Shown here: positions 23,545-36,471 of the stretch, piece by piece
Layout of the letters: each line of letters opens with the position of its first letter
Numbering within the stretch: position 1 is the stretch's first letter
Assembly (NCBI GenBank): GCA_028583405.1
Contig: CM053257.1
Coordinates: 30,797,293-30,861,292 of the forward strand
Length of the DNA stretch: 64,000 nt
From: Pogonophryne albipinna
Taxonomy: Eukaryota > Chordata > Actinopteri > Perciformes > Artedidraconidae
Direction: 5' to 3'
The notes under the pieces: model-generated
Database searches by the model: none
Told to the model about the DNA's origin: nothing
What the model saw: the letters and a program-made list of their open reading frames with translations, nothing else
Made by a program: the position numbers and the translations under genes

Positions 23545-24149
23545 TATTCTTTCACACACAGTGACGTCACGAGCTACCCACAATGCAACACGCGCCATAT
23601 ATATATATAAATACGCCATTTTCCTGGAGGTGCAAATATCCTGGAAGTGCAAATATAAACAGCTAGCTAACGTAGCCAGGCAGAGCGCACTAGGTTTTTT
23701 TTCTGAATTAACGACCGAAGAAATCGCTGCATGTCTTCGGATTACATCTCTAGACTTGAGGGGTGTGCTCTAGGTCGTTACCAGCGTAAACTAGAGCTGT
23801 GTGGGTTGTCGGATTGCCCTTACAGACTGCCTGCAGATGTATGGAAAAACGACCCTCGAAAGTGGCCTTCGTCGATTTTGGCTGCATCTACGTCTAATTT
23901 CTGGAAACACCAGGTGAATACCCCACTTGTCACAATAATATTATCATGCCATTGCATATATGTGGTATTTTAGAGTTGACTAGATATTGATTAAGGCAAT
24001 AGACTATGATATTCAGTACAGGAAGCTTAGCAACACCTAGACGGTGTACGGCTAAATCCTCGGCCTGCTTGCACCTCGCGTAAAACGGCGGATACCGGAA
24101 GTACGGTGTCGCCCTCGGCCCAATACCCGTATGTGTGTGTGAAAGAATA
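23545..24149 (+). mobile_element. Short TIR element carrying a transposon-type first exon
   Basis: The 16-bp perfect inverted repeats TATTCTTTCACACACA (23,545-23,560) and its complement (24,134-24,149) bound a 605-bp segment. Inside, the plus strand from about 23,725 encodes YISRLEGCALGRYQRKLELC, then GLSDCPYRLPADVWKNDPRK and STSNFWKHQ, directly before a GTGAAT splice-donor-like site at about 23,912. The ARY-RKLELCG and DP--LP--W patterns resemble the first exon of uncharacterised transposon-related proteins common in fish. The flanks show no clear target duplication. The element class is unknown. Confidence 0.5.
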
Positions 24150-24972
24150 CTTCAGAAAAAGATGGATTTAGTTGAAGTCACAACTGTCGTCTTCGCCCTC
24201 CAGCCACAGCAACTGGCTGTTGTATTCATCTGCCTCCGTGGACTGATAAAACCCCAAGTACTAATCCTTCACTTTCCCCAGCCCACTTCTGTAACCTATT
24301 AAAACTCACCATCCATATGAAATTGGCATTCAGCAGATTAGTTTATAGAGACAGGACATAATAAGGCACTCAGACAGCTGCAGCAATAGTGAAAGACATT
24401 GTAACTAACCCATGTAATTAGCACACTTGTAGAAGTCAGTCAAATCAATTTTTTCCCCTCATAGACTATTTACTATTGATTTACAAAATGTAGCTTTTGA
24501 TCTCAAATTCACAACACAATTTAAAAGTAATTCTGCTCCATTCAGCAAATCCAACGCGAGATCATTTATATAGCTCCTTTTATTGCAAGTAAATGTGCTT
24601 CACATTAATTTGCTTTTGTAAACACTCACCCACCAAAAGACAATTATGAGGCAATTGGGCATAATATAACTAATTATGTATTTTGATTTAGGACTATGAT
24701 TGCAACAAAAAGACCATAATATGCAGTTGATCTACCCTCCCAGGTCGGTAGGAAGTTGTTGTGTTTAGTGAGTGTGTCCATTATTCTACAGTCTGTACTG
24801 TATGTGTAGCAGTATGAAATAGTGCTCCCTCACATAGTAACTTACTGTTTCTGCACGTACACGAGCTAGAGTTGTTCACAACAGAGTTTTACTGTATGGC
24901 TGGATATTGTTTTTCTTTGCATTTGTGTATGCATTGCCAATGTTGATCTCTCTGTTCCTATACACTTCTCAT

Positions 24973-25090
<118 letters not shown>

Positions 25091-25340
25091 CAACCTCTTC
25101 ATTCCCTACATTTGTTTTGTTTTCTCTGACTCTCTTTGTCACCTTCTCTATTGTCCTGGCTCCTCATCGTGCAACACAACACCAAGTCTCTGCAGGCCCA
25201 GCAGAAGAAGATTACCTTTACTTTATTTTCAATTAATAATAGAAAGACCTGTTTACTAAGGACCCTTTATTGAAGTACACTATCTAATACTTACATGATT
25301 AAGATGTAATGCCGATAGATGTATTACTTGTATATTTAAG

Positions 25341-26245
25341 CAATAGCTCACGACAGGCCCGTAGTCGGGCCGAACCACGCCCCTTAGCGTATATATATGA
25401 GCATATATCACGGCCTGAAGTGAGCTATTGCTTTTATAAAACGGTTACCAAGTGTGGCAATATGAAAGAAAAAGACACACTCTAATTTAAATAGTTTTTA
25501 TTAGTAAATAATGAAATAAAAATAGTCCCTCTGTTGCCTTCTGCACAAAACATAGTGTGAGGTGGTTGCTATGCAACAACACTAACAGCTAGCGAACATA
25601 TTAGACAGAGAGCGTTGATCCATTATTTGGCTATTTATTTACATTCATTTGTATGTTGCCGTTTATTGTGCACCCACTGAAAACCTGTCCAGCATCAGTA
25701 GCATGGCTTACGTGATTACTTCTATAGGTTGAGGTTGTTCTAGGCTGTTGCTTGGCGAGAATATTGCTCCACTTTCTCCGGTCCCTTGAGATTCAGCTTC
25801 CAGTAGCTCTGGAGAGAGCTTTCGCACCTGTGGCCACTAACGGTCATCATTTATTTGCTTTGTTTCAAGACCCGCATCAGAAAGCTTTCGAATGGTGGTA
25901 CTTTTCCAGTTGGTCTACCTGCTCTTCACGTAGCTCTGCATGTCGTCATGTAGGTGCTTTTTTTTCTGGAGATTGGCACTGCTCAATCCACTCCTCCATA
26001 GTAAGTCCACCCCGGAGGTCGAAGTTAACCTTAAATGTTTCCATCTTGAGCTTAGTTAGTTAGTTAGTTAGTTAGTTTCGTATCGGACGTAATGTAACAG
26101 TTGTAACGGTTGTAGCTTTTTCTCAGACGCGGAGGGATACTGACTTGGGAAAAGTAACTACAATTATACCCGTGGTATACGCTCATTATATCACGGCTAA
26201 GAACCAATCAGATTGCTTGATTTGACTTGTCCGTTTTATAATAAT
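25341..26245. mobile_element. Candidate inverted-repeat element, borders uncertain
   Basis: Two signals. First, a compact hairpin at 25,341-25,434, with AGCAATAGCTCAC matching GTGAGCTATTGCT at its other end. Second, TTATAAAACGG at about 25,436 is matched by the inverted CCGTTTTATAA at about 26,231. The motif ATATCACGGC occurs near both ends. A (TTAG)n tract lies at 26,051-26,078. The minus strand has short peptide-like stretches but no recognised transposase. It may be one element or two adjacent ones. Confidence 0.4.
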
Positions 26246-26698
26246 GAAACGTATATGTATTTATTTCTTATCTATATACAGTCGTTAATCCTCAGTGGGC
26301 ACTATTGTTGTTAAGCAGTGTTAAAATACTGCGTGATTTGATTTGATCCACGGTGATGAGGGCCTGTTTCGATGATATAATATGTTTGTGCAAGAATAAT
26401 CTAATTGGAAATGTGATCTTTAATATCAATAGTAATTGTGTAAACAGTTTTTATTTGACTGGGATTTTCATGCAGCTTTTACACACAGCGATGATTGGTG
26501 CTCATAGAATTGAGAGAGAACTCACCAAGATGTCTTTACAATCAACAAGGGACAAATGTTTCTACAGTAGTTCTACTTTTGTGTGCTGCATTATAAATAT
26601 AATAGCTATACTAAAATGAAAGTATATGATGATATGATTGCTGTTTATAACTTTGTATTTGTATTTGTTGGCTTCTCTATCAACAAAAATGTGATGAT

Positions 26699-27143
26699 TG
26701 TTAGAGATTAATTTTGCCTTTACTTAAGATATTTGACCTTTCGGCCTGTTGACGTTTTACGACCAACCCTAAGTCTGTTATCTGTCTTAAGGAGTGGGAA
26801 GTTTCAGCTATTGTTGACATTAATAGTTTTATGACCGGTCAACTCTCGGCCACAGAGCCATTAGAGTCAGATAAGTGATTCAGTGCCTCCAGGTGTTCAC
26901 GTACACTTTCCCTCAATATGCTGATTAGCTCTCTGTAGACTAGTTAAAAGTCGAGAGATAGGCGGATTCAGAATTGACATGACAACCCACCCGTGCAGTC
27001 AGAACTTTTTGCTGCTGTGACTTGTGATATGAATTCTCCGGCCGATGCTTGTAATAAACTACCAATGTTTGACATCAAAGCTCCGACTCTCCTCGTGTCT
27101 CTCTGAGTCCTGACTCTCCATTGCAGCAGAAGTTTCCCTTACA
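26699..27143 (+). mobile_element. Solo LTR of a retroelement
   Basis: A 445-bp segment starting TGTTAGAG and ending CCCTTACA (TGT...ACA termini), flanked by an exact 5-bp duplication ATGAT (26,694-26,698, 27,144-27,148). A polyadenylation signal AATAAA lies at 27,053-27,058, followed by a TG- and CT-rich stretch as at the R/U5 border of an LTR. No internal gag, pol or env sequence adjoins it, so it is a solo LTR left by recombination between two LTRs. A 5-bp duplication fits Gypsy or ERV-type elements. The family is unknown. Confidence 0.72.
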
Positions 27144-27148
27144 ATGAT

Positions 27149-28743
27149 GACTCAATTAACAAAAAGAGTTTCACACCCCAACTTGATGACTTGTTTTTCG
27201 TGAGTTTAATGAATCTGGATCAGCACCCTAAATAAATAGACGTTTTTCTAACGTGGTCTGGAGCAGAGGTTTTTGCTGCGTAGTGGAAAAAGTGTTGTGG
27301 GTGTTCGTCAGGGCATGGCTGGATTCAAACAGGTTGAGGTGGACAGGGTGACACTGTGGTGGCTTGAATGAGAGTAATGAGGCAGAAAAAGAGTGGCTTT
27401 GCGAGCTTCAGCACCTTGAAGAGAGACAGAGGGAGACTAGCAGCACATTTCTATAGTACTTTTCTCCGGGGAGAGAAACTGATTATCCTATTTCCTGACA
27501 ATGCACTTATTGATTCACAGTAATTGTGTTGTTCAGTCAAACAAACAATGTGTTTCCATTATTCATCATAGAATAGTATGTGTGAAGTCTGCCGTTATCG
27601 ACAGGTGGATCCATTTTAAATCTTCCACCCCACTCGGACCCTGCCCCAGTAAATGTCTACTCGCATGACCTGATTACGCAATTTCAATCGCCTAAGGGAA
27701 GCAAAGAGGGACATTCAAGAGTCTGAATTATCATTGAGACGTTGTATTGAAATACCCACATGGACAGTACTTTCAGCTAACAATTAAATGCATTGCAGTT
27801 AATTTGATGATACAGAATGACAAAGTGTTAATCGACTAATTACTGCTAATTTTAGAGTAAACTGTTAATTTAATATTTAGGTCAGAGGCCAAAGATTGTG
27901 CTTGTGTGAGCGGTGTCAAGAAATTAACCTTTATAGAAGTAATAACAACAACTTATAATAGTTAGACAAATGCTCTTTTCAGCCAGTCAGTCATTCAGAG
28001 AAAATAACAGTTTTTAATTGGATATTACTTAAAGTTAAGTACAGCATATTGAACACCATGATAAGCCAATTAATAACAATAGATGCATTTATTATACAGT
28101 AACATTTAAAACCCTATGAACAATTTAAAACTAAAAAAAACCTAATAAATACTAACCCTACATACTAAATGGTCCCGAAACAGCATGATCAGATTAATAG
28201 AGAGATATGGCAAATGGTAATTAATGTCTTAATTTGTTTACTAAATGTACATTTTTGTATGATCAGACATGACAAACAAAAGCAACATATGATCATAAAA
28301 AGGACTCGTCAAAAGAGACTTTAGATTTGATTTTGAAATGTTTGAACCGCAAGCTTATAAAAATGTGATGACAGCACGTCTTCTCACACTCATCGCTGAC
28401 CTACTAATTTATAAAAGTCTCGAGTCTGAGGATATCACACACTCACATTCATAAAGGGATTTATTAATGTATGCAGTACCATTGTGTTGTAACTTGCGAA
28501 GAAAGGCAACCCTCGAAAGACATTAAAAAGGCAATACCTCTGTGCCCAATTTTACACCAACCAGATTGAGAAAAGACGGAAGGTTCTCAAAGTGAATATA
28601 AAGTAAAAGACGCACCATAATAAATCCCTTTTGAAAATCCACAGTGTACAAAACAAATGGGTCTTCTCTTAACTGGCATATGTTTGTTTTTTTAAGGTCT
28701 AAATATTTAATATAATATAATATCGAAAGTTTTGTAAAGCTGA
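27149..28743. other. Intronic sequence, no feature recognised
   Basis: AT-rich DNA without recognisable exons or transposon ends. Confidence 0.45.
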
Positions 28744-29492
28744 AAGGTAGGGTAAGAATGGAGAAACCAGCTTGAGTGCGCTATAATTTGAAAATACACA
28801 GCTGAAAAAAATCTGCGCCTTCCTTCAGACTTCCTTACAGAGCCCCTCCTCCAACACACACGAACGCGCACATGACCAATGAGGGCACGAGATAAGTTTG
28901 TGCACAGATGGAAGGCTGACAGGCAGGTAGGCCATCAAGTTATTTTAGCCGGGCCTGCTCAGATGATTGGTCGTGCTTTTTACAGCGCCACGGCTTCCAC
29001 AGATGAAATATTTGTATGTATTTATTGTCAAAGCATTTAATATATTCATTGCTATCGTGATGTTAAAGGTGGAGTATGTAATTTATTTCAGAAACACTTT
29101 TTGTTATATTCCATGGAATGCTCTTAACATCCCGATAGCAATGAATATATTAAATGCTTTGACAATAAATACATACAAATAAATTCATCAGTGGAAGCCG
29201 TAGCGCTGTAAAAAGCACGACCAATCATTTGAGCCAGCTCGGCTAAAATAACTGGATGGCCTACCTGCCTGTCAGCCTTCCATCTGTGCACAAACTTATC
29301 TCGTGCCCTCATTGGTCATGTGCGCGTGTGTGTTGGAGGAGGGGCTCGGTAAGGAAGGGGCAGATTTTTTCCGGTAGTGTATTTTCAAATTCTAGCGCAC
29401 TCGAGCTGGTTTCTCCAAAATTACCTACCCCACCTTTAAGAGCATTACATGGAATATAACAACAAGTGTTTCTGAAGTGAATGACCTACCCC
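28744..29492. mobile_element. Large inverted-repeat MITE (about 310-bp arms)
   Basis: Two long, closely similar arms face each other (about 28,757-29,065 and 29,124-29,430), separated by about 60 bp. Matching blocks include GAGGGCACGAGATAAGTTTG, TGGAAGGCTGACAGGCAGG and GTCAAAGCATTTAATATATT. The arms belong to the family of the element at 11,149. A 55-bp segment bounded by TTAA occurs at the centre (29,067-29,127) and, in inverse orientation, at the right end (29,439-29,492). This suggests insertion of one copy into another at an internal TTAA. Confidence 0.75.
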
Positions 29493-29496
29493 ACCT

Positions 29497-32400
29497 TTAA
29501 AAGGATGAAGTGCCAACAAGTGCAATTTCATCACAACTGTACAGATGAAGACTTGTCACATAACTCAACAGTTTTAAATTAAATTGCTTAAAGGTTTTCT
29601 TCAATTTAGGACTTTTTGTAGTCTCTTTGTCCATTTTTGGGGACGTTTGAAGCCATCCACATCGAGCTTTGCAACAACATTTCAGACTCCTTTGGATAAT
29701 GACATGGCGACTTTACCCATATTTAGTCAGGCTATGGTCTGCGCTTACCTCACCCGCCATGTAAGTTTAAATGAATGTACTATTTTAAACGACACTCTTA
29801 ACAAGTCAAATGTTAATGATTGCCTTTAAAAGCTTGATTGTGTCCAGCCATTAGCTTCTCAATTACCATCAGAGCTAACACGAGCTAGCACTTACATAAT
29901 ATCTTAGCTTATTCTTGCGATACCAACCCCACCGCTCCTTGCTCTCTCCAGCTCCTCCCACTTATCCAAATATAGTCTCTTCTACCTAAATAAAACCCCA
30001 AATGGCTAGCCTATTTCCACGGCGTAGATACAACATATGGTTACCACAAATGTCTATCACAGTTTGCAGTCATAGAAATGGTACAACCCATCATTCATTT
30101 CTACTGGTGCTTTTTCAGGCACATTTTTTACGAAATTAGGGTGAAGAGGGGAATACATCTCAGCAAAGGAACATTTTTGATTGTCTTCTGTGGTGCATTG
30201 CCATCTCAGGTCATGCCCCAGGTATAGCCGTTAAGCAGCATATACTGTATTTCACTCATGTCGTTTGCATGACTCCAAAGCACAGATAATTTAGGAGTTG
30301 TGACTGTTCAACTGTCTCCGTGTTGGTGTGGCTTTCTTTGCATGGTAAGTATCTCTGCTGCTGCTGCTGCTGCTCTTTTCCAGGAGACATGCTGAGGCTA
30401 GTAAGCTCAGCTAAACAAGCAAATGGAATCTATTTTTGCCGGCGCCATGTGCAGCCAACAATATGCAATCTGCTGTCACATGCAGTGTCTTCTCAGTGAA
30501 GAGTGCACACATTCTGCCAAGACACTGATGTTGCTATAAAAAAAAAGTGGAAAATCATGTTTAATCGAGGTGTGAATCTGGAGGGGAAAAATGGTGTGTG
30601 AGTAAAGCATCTAGGGGCCTTCCTTTAGCCACTGCACTCTGGACCTTTTGTAAAGTTAGACATGCCTGACCTCTTTTAGAAATCCCCATGGGTGTGCAAT
30701 GCATTGTCAGCTCTCCATGCAACATAATAATATAACACAATGGAAGCAGATGTTTCTGATTCTGCCAGCTATACCGTAACACTAACATGTATCTGTCGTT
30801 GGAATTGTCGTGTGTTTCGTTGCCTTCTTATTTCCCTTCCCTTGCACCGTCTAAGCCGAGCTTATTTTAGGTGTTGTTAGCCTAATGAAATCAACCAAAC
30901 ATCACATCTGCAGGCCATGCCTTTCAGAGGATGCTCGCATTATGAGTAATTAATCTGAAAGTGCTATGATTAATCCTGCTACTTTACACCCGGGGGCGAG
31001 ACTGGATGCCTGTGAAAAATCTTCTCTCACAAATCCTCCTGAGAACAAACCGTGCTCGTTTAGGGTTCTTAGGTCTTTAAAACGCTGTTCACGTGTTCCC
31101 ACATCTTGTCATTCGTCTGCAGGCCCCTGGACTTAATGTATATAAAGATTTTCCCTACAAAGAAACCTAAACACTTTCTGTTCATGGTTTCTTAACTATA
31201 CATTTTCCCCATACATGCAAAATGATATGATTATGCAAATCGTTAGAGAGCTGCCAAACTGCCTTTGAGTGGGGTGTGGGGGGGGGGGGGGGTTATAATA
31301 CCCTGTAGAAAAATATAAAAATGCAAATCAGAGTTTTATTTAACTGGATGTGCAGAAGTCTCATACAGTATGACAGGCTTTCTATTTTCAAAATTCAGGA
31401 GAAATCAATTAGAATTCAAATGCGTATTTGATGTGTACCCTATGATGTTTATCGAGGTGTGTGTTAATAAGGAGAGCCGAGGGGATTCCCAACTTATTAA
31501 ATAACCAAGGACAACACAAGGTTACAATCACAACCCCCCCCCCCCCCCCCCCCCCCCCTCCCCCCCTCCTTCGTGTTGTCCAGATAGCAGCTTTCATCAT
31601 GTTGAGCAACCCTCAAGCACGTAAATTGATTAATGCAAGCCTCTCATTCTCGACAGCTCACACCAAGATATCATCGCTGCCTCGAAGGATGCTCACACGC
31701 TGAAGAGCCTGACAGTCCGAGTCACTGGCTATAAATCATCCAACTTCTCATACCCAGTCCTCACAGTTACTCGGAAGGAATGACTGGTTTTATTTGGATA
31801 TGAGTTGTGTGAAAGTGAGAGTGAATTTCCAGCACACATTGTTTGTCATGACTGCCCCTTATGTTAGCCGCGTAAAACTGACTGAAGCCTCGACAGTAGA
31901 AATAAAACTGACTTTTAGAGCCATTAGAGGATTATTCTCAATGCTTTTCAACACCAATACTTTATTAAACATTTCAGCCAGGAAGTCCTTGGCATCAGCG
32001 CTATTGTCTGTTTGATTTAGCTGGCAAGCACTTTCCCAGCATTAATATTTACTGCGTGACATATAGAAGAGGAAACGCATAAAGGATATGAATATCCCTG
32101 TGACTCAGATTGGACAGATGCGAAGAAATTGTTTCAAATTATATGTTTTATAATACCAGCCGAGAAATGTATACGTGCTATTCGGGCACTTGCCATTCCC
32201 GAGTGTTATGCACTCACCCCTCCTCAGTTCTTTTTGTTCAATCAGCCTCGCTTCCCCACACGCCCACCCCCCTCCCCTGCTTGAGTAATGGCCTGCGTCC
32301 CCTTCTTGTCACTATGAGAGGTGGTGCTGCATGGCTTGCCTCTGTCCTCTTGTTTCCATGCGTGTCCTTTCAACCGACTTGGCAATCCCAGCTGATATCT

Positions 32401-33080
32401 CTATCGACCGTGATTTAGCTGATAACGCTGCAGTCTCCCTTCCTTTCCCTTTCCTTCTCCCCCCCTGCAATTGCTCTCCCTCTACGTTTCTCCCATCTCC
32501 TCTACCTTCAATCTCCCCACTTTGTCTCTCCGCTTCTGATAATGTGTTCATCCTCTCAAGTGTCAATACACTCCAAATTCATCTTGCCATCATACTTCCC
32601 CACCCCAAAAACTCAAGCAGCTCTAAAACTGTCAGAATGCGTCTGAACTCCGATCAGTCACAGCTAGGAATAAGTTCTGCATGGTTAAGCAGCATGAGAA
32701 CGGAGAGCTATGAGCTCTCTAGCAGAGGGGTGACTTGCATGCAGATATGAGGTGAACTCATCAGGCAGAGGAACAAATTGATTTGTAGTGTTAACACAGC
32801 AACGATAAGCAAAGCAAGGCTGGGAAAAGAGGGGCTTTGGTGTGTTGCACATCATAGCAGCTTCCTCAGTGACCTGCATTATATCATGATGACAGGTATT
32901 TATGTTTCTATCATCCATGCCTGTTGTAGCTCTCGAGTCTTTATGTTAGCAGCACGTCCATACCAATACCTCCATGTTCATTCTGTATCAGCTCTGACAG
33001 GTCACCTAAATCAGGCTCCTCCTCTGCAGTATGATTCCTACGTGTTACTGCCAGGACCTGCGAGCCAGAGCGCTGTGAAT
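29497..33080. other. Intronic sequence with homopolymer tracts
   Basis: No exon recognised. Simple repeats include a short CTG run near 30,352-30,373, a G15 run at 31,278-31,292 and a C25 run at 31,534-31,558 followed by further C-rich sequence to about 31,568. The lower-repeat character towards the 3' end may reflect regulatory DNA of the beta promoter, but I cannot show this. Confidence 0.45.
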
Positions 33081-34572
33081 CTCTAGCATGTATTTATTCT
33101 CACAGCCCATTTTCTTGCCTCACTATTTCCCTGTGTGTTTGCGCCGTGGCTGCCTGTTTTCTCTTTCGCTGTCTCTTCCTGTCTCTCCCTCCCTCCTGCT
33201 ATCGCTCACCCACCCTTTCTCCCCCCGCGCCTCACTCATTTGCTCACAGACTCTCTTTCTCAGACGCACACAAACACACACAGAGGCACATGCTGTGCCG
33301 CGCTGGATCAGAGCCTCTGACTACAGTATGCCTTCAGAAGAGCTCCTTGATCTCGCCTTCATTAGACCACAACTCCAAGCCAAGGTTGTTATTTCTGGGG
33401 TCCAGGCTGTCCTGGAATTTCACCCATTCGGGATTAATTATGATACGACGTTTCTTTTCAATTAGCATATTTGTTGCTGCTGCAGTGCAAGGAATCATCT
33501 CAGTGTCTGCCATCAAAGACACCTCATCTGAGGAGAATCACCTGCCCTCCTCCAGAGAGAGACACATGCTGCTGTCACGTTAATCGTCCCTCAGTCAGGC
33601 AGTACAGCAGATGTGGACGAGGTAACAGGAGAAGAGAAAGGAAAAAAACGAGCAGCAGTGAGGGGAATGCAGCAGTAGGCTTTGCTGCATGAGACTGAGC
33701 AGGTGGAGCGCGAGGGAAGGATCATACGTGCATTTGAAATAGAAACACTCGCGTGTGGGACTCTACCAGAGGTGGATTTGCTGCGTCTGTGAGAGTGAAT
33801 GAGGAGCTACTGAGAAATTATTTATTTATTTTGTGGAATTTCTTCTTTACCGCGCTGCTGCAGATACTGCTCCCTCTCTCCCCCTCCTTCCTTCTCTCTC
33901 TATCTCTCTCTGTCTCTCCCCCTCCCTATCTCTGTTCTCTTCCTTTTTCCCTGGCTAAAGGGGAACAAAAGCGCTGGTTCCTGCATCACCCTTCATCGCT
34001 GCATCTTCACTTCACGTATTTTTATCTCCTTGCCCTTTTTGCTTAATGAAATGATCCAGTTTCCCACAGCAGCGCGTTATGTCTTCTTCTGCGGTGGAGG
34101 GGCACTCTTCTTAGTGGGCAGGCTCAGCTGCCCTAAAGCTTTACCTGTGGGCGATGGAGACTCTTATCAGAATTCTTGTCACATGAATCTCTGTCCTGAC
34201 ACTGTTCAAGCCTAATTATCATGCTTGAGCAACGTGCCGGTTGGAAATCGCGGTTGGATTCATCGCCATTCTTTATTTGGATGTGCATTTCTTCTGCGTT
34301 TTGGAAACACTCGGCTCACTTTTTGAAGAATGTGCTTTTGGATGCTTCTAAATGAGCTTTTAACCTAGGCTTTTCTGTGCCGTAGACATCTTGCCATAGC
34401 AAAATGTTAACCAACAATAGAAACATTGCTTTTCTACAAGGACATTAATTGGATTTGGACTGCTTTCTCAAATTCCTTTTTTGTTTTCTTTCTCACAATT
34501 TCAAGGGATATTTTCTCCATTATCAACGAAACTAAGGAATTATGAAGAGAATGGGCCCAGATTGTCTCTGAG
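33081..34572 (+). promoter_or_regulatory. nrxn2: Putative beta-neurexin-2 promoter and 5' UTR
   Basis: This stretch lies immediately upstream of the beta-specific first exon's coding part. Transcription of beta-neurexins from an internal promoter is well established for the family. Here the sequence has long CT-rich tracts (33,150-33,270, 33,870-33,945) and several short ATG-started frames, including one of 61 codons at 34,030-34,215. A uORF at 34,542-34,571 ends one base before the first in-frame ATG. The transcription start cannot be placed by eye. Confidence 0.5.
34542..34571 (+). CDS. Upstream ORF in the beta leader (9 codons)
   Basis: ATG at 34,542 opens a frame reading MKRMGPDCL and stops at TGA 34,569-34,571. 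It is in a different frame from neurexin and ends one base before the ATG at 34,573. If transcribed, it would force ribosomes to terminate right at the first candidate start and could favour initiation further downstream. No conservation data are available, so it may be incidental. Confidence 0.4.
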   Translation: MKRMGPDCL

Positions 34573-34912
34573 ATGCCCTGCGGTCTTCAAATTGAACTGT
34601 GTGAGGCCAAAGCTTGGCTAAGTTCTCTGTCCTGGGCCCATGAGGATATATACATGGGTAGACTCTTTGCAGCCACCCCTGTGCTCGGACAGCGGAGCAG
34701 CTGGTCATGCTGTAGCATCGGCATGGGCCTGAGTTATTGTTCCAAACTAGCCTTCTGGTTCACCTTGCTAACTCTGCTCCCCATCCAGACTGGAACAGCA
34801 CGTGTGTCTTCTAGTCTCAGCACCACGCACCATGTCCACCATTTCCACAATAAGCATGGCACTGTTCCTATTGCCATCAACAGGATGCCTTTTCTTACCA
34901 GAGGGGGCCATG
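34573..34912 (+). CDS. nrxn2: Neurexin-2-beta first exon (signal peptide, beta N-terminus)
   Basis: Beta-specific first coding exon of a presynaptic adhesion receptor. Residues 51-76 (MGLSYCSKLAFWFTLLTLLP...) form a good signal peptide with a likely cleavage near TGTA/RVSS. After it comes the His-rich beta segment SSSLSTTHHVHHFHNKHG and VPIAINRMPFLTRGGH, nearly identical to mammalian NRXN2-beta and unlike the NRXN1 or NRXN3 beta termini. The exon ends in phase 1 (CAT G) at a good donor GTAAGA. The frame opens with ATG at 34,573, but the ATG at 34,723 (residue 51, G at -3 and +4) gives a canonical signal peptide at the very N-terminus and may be the real start. The first 50 residues match nothing I know. 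Confidence 0.92.
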
Positions 34913-36164
34913 GTAAGATATTTCCCTCCAACATTCTTAAGTTTCTGTTTTCAAACTTGTTTTTGCTCGTGTTAAATATGCTTTTGCTATTTGATCCATG
35001 TGTGGCATTTAAGAGGGTTTGGTGTTTCCTTTTAATCAGTGGCACCATTGGGCGACTCTTGTGAAAACGGGAAAATGGACCCTTCACTAACTCTGGATTT
35101 GTTGCAGCCAGTGTGCATCATTAAACCTATTTTATCTAGCCATCAGCATACCCTTTTCCCGATATTGCTTTTCAAGATGCGCCAGTCTAGCTCTGTTTGT
35201 TATTTTGCAGATGCACAACAATGGCGTGATAAATCTTTGAAGCAAATCTCTTAATGTTCTTTCCTGAGTTCCTGTTTATTTCAGCAGCGTAACGTGTAAT
35301 GGAGCCGGTTTTGTGTCAAAGGTGATTCCTACAGTGCTTTGTAATTAGTGGCTCGTCACAACAGGCATAAAGCAATTATATGTACATAGTTCGAGTGAGA
35401 GACAATCGTTGCTTTTCTTCGGGTAGCAGTATTCACAGGAGTTATGGCAACATTTTCTTCACACTCCACATAAAATCTTATCTTGATAATCTGTGCATTG
35501 GGAAATTTAACAGAGGGATATAAAGTATTGACCTATCTTGAACAATCATCAAAATGGTCATGCTACTTGAATTGGCCCATTCAAAGCTCTGACACCAAAG
35601 TCATTGCTCCTTTTTATTTACACTTTCAAATTCCTGTCCAAAGCCTCACTTTTATGTCCTATAAAAAGAGGCCCAGTGGATTTGTGGTGTCTTTTACATC
35701 GAAGCAGCTTTGTCACTTGCAAAAGGGCTACAAATGTGATGAATTACATCTGCGCTATAATAGCCATATCATTCTGGACCAGGCCTTTACAGGCACGGCA
35801 CAGCCTGTGATCAAACAGGCCTATAAAAAAAACACTTCAAATAACTCACTGATACATTTTCAATTACCCCTATCGTAGATGTTTTGCTGTACATTTTTCT
35901 GAAGTATGTGTTTCAGAACAAGAAATCAATTTACCGCAACATAAATGGTACAGACAGTGCTTACGATTCCACTCTGCCATAATAACTGTGTAGAATATGC
36001 AGATTAGTTAACATTGATTGGCATGATGAGTTATGTAAGCATTATCACAGACGCATACACCATTTAAATAATAAAACCAACTTTGAATTCATTAGATGCC
36101 TGCCACACAAACCTTAATGATGTGAACTAAACTATCATTTTTCGGACACTTGCTTTATTAAAGC

Positions 36165-36471
<307 letters not shown>

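Noticed and set aside
25752..26063. 103-codon plus-strand frame between candidate inverted repeats
   Set aside because: No recognised domain on either strand. It is kept only as part of a low-confidence element.
28967..29459. Short frames on both strands around 29 kb
   Set aside because: They mirror each other because the region is a large inverted repeat. No coding signature was found.
34734..35087. 117-codon minus-strand frame over the beta exon
   Set aside because: It is the antisense shadow of the neurexin-2-beta first exon and has no recognisable domain.
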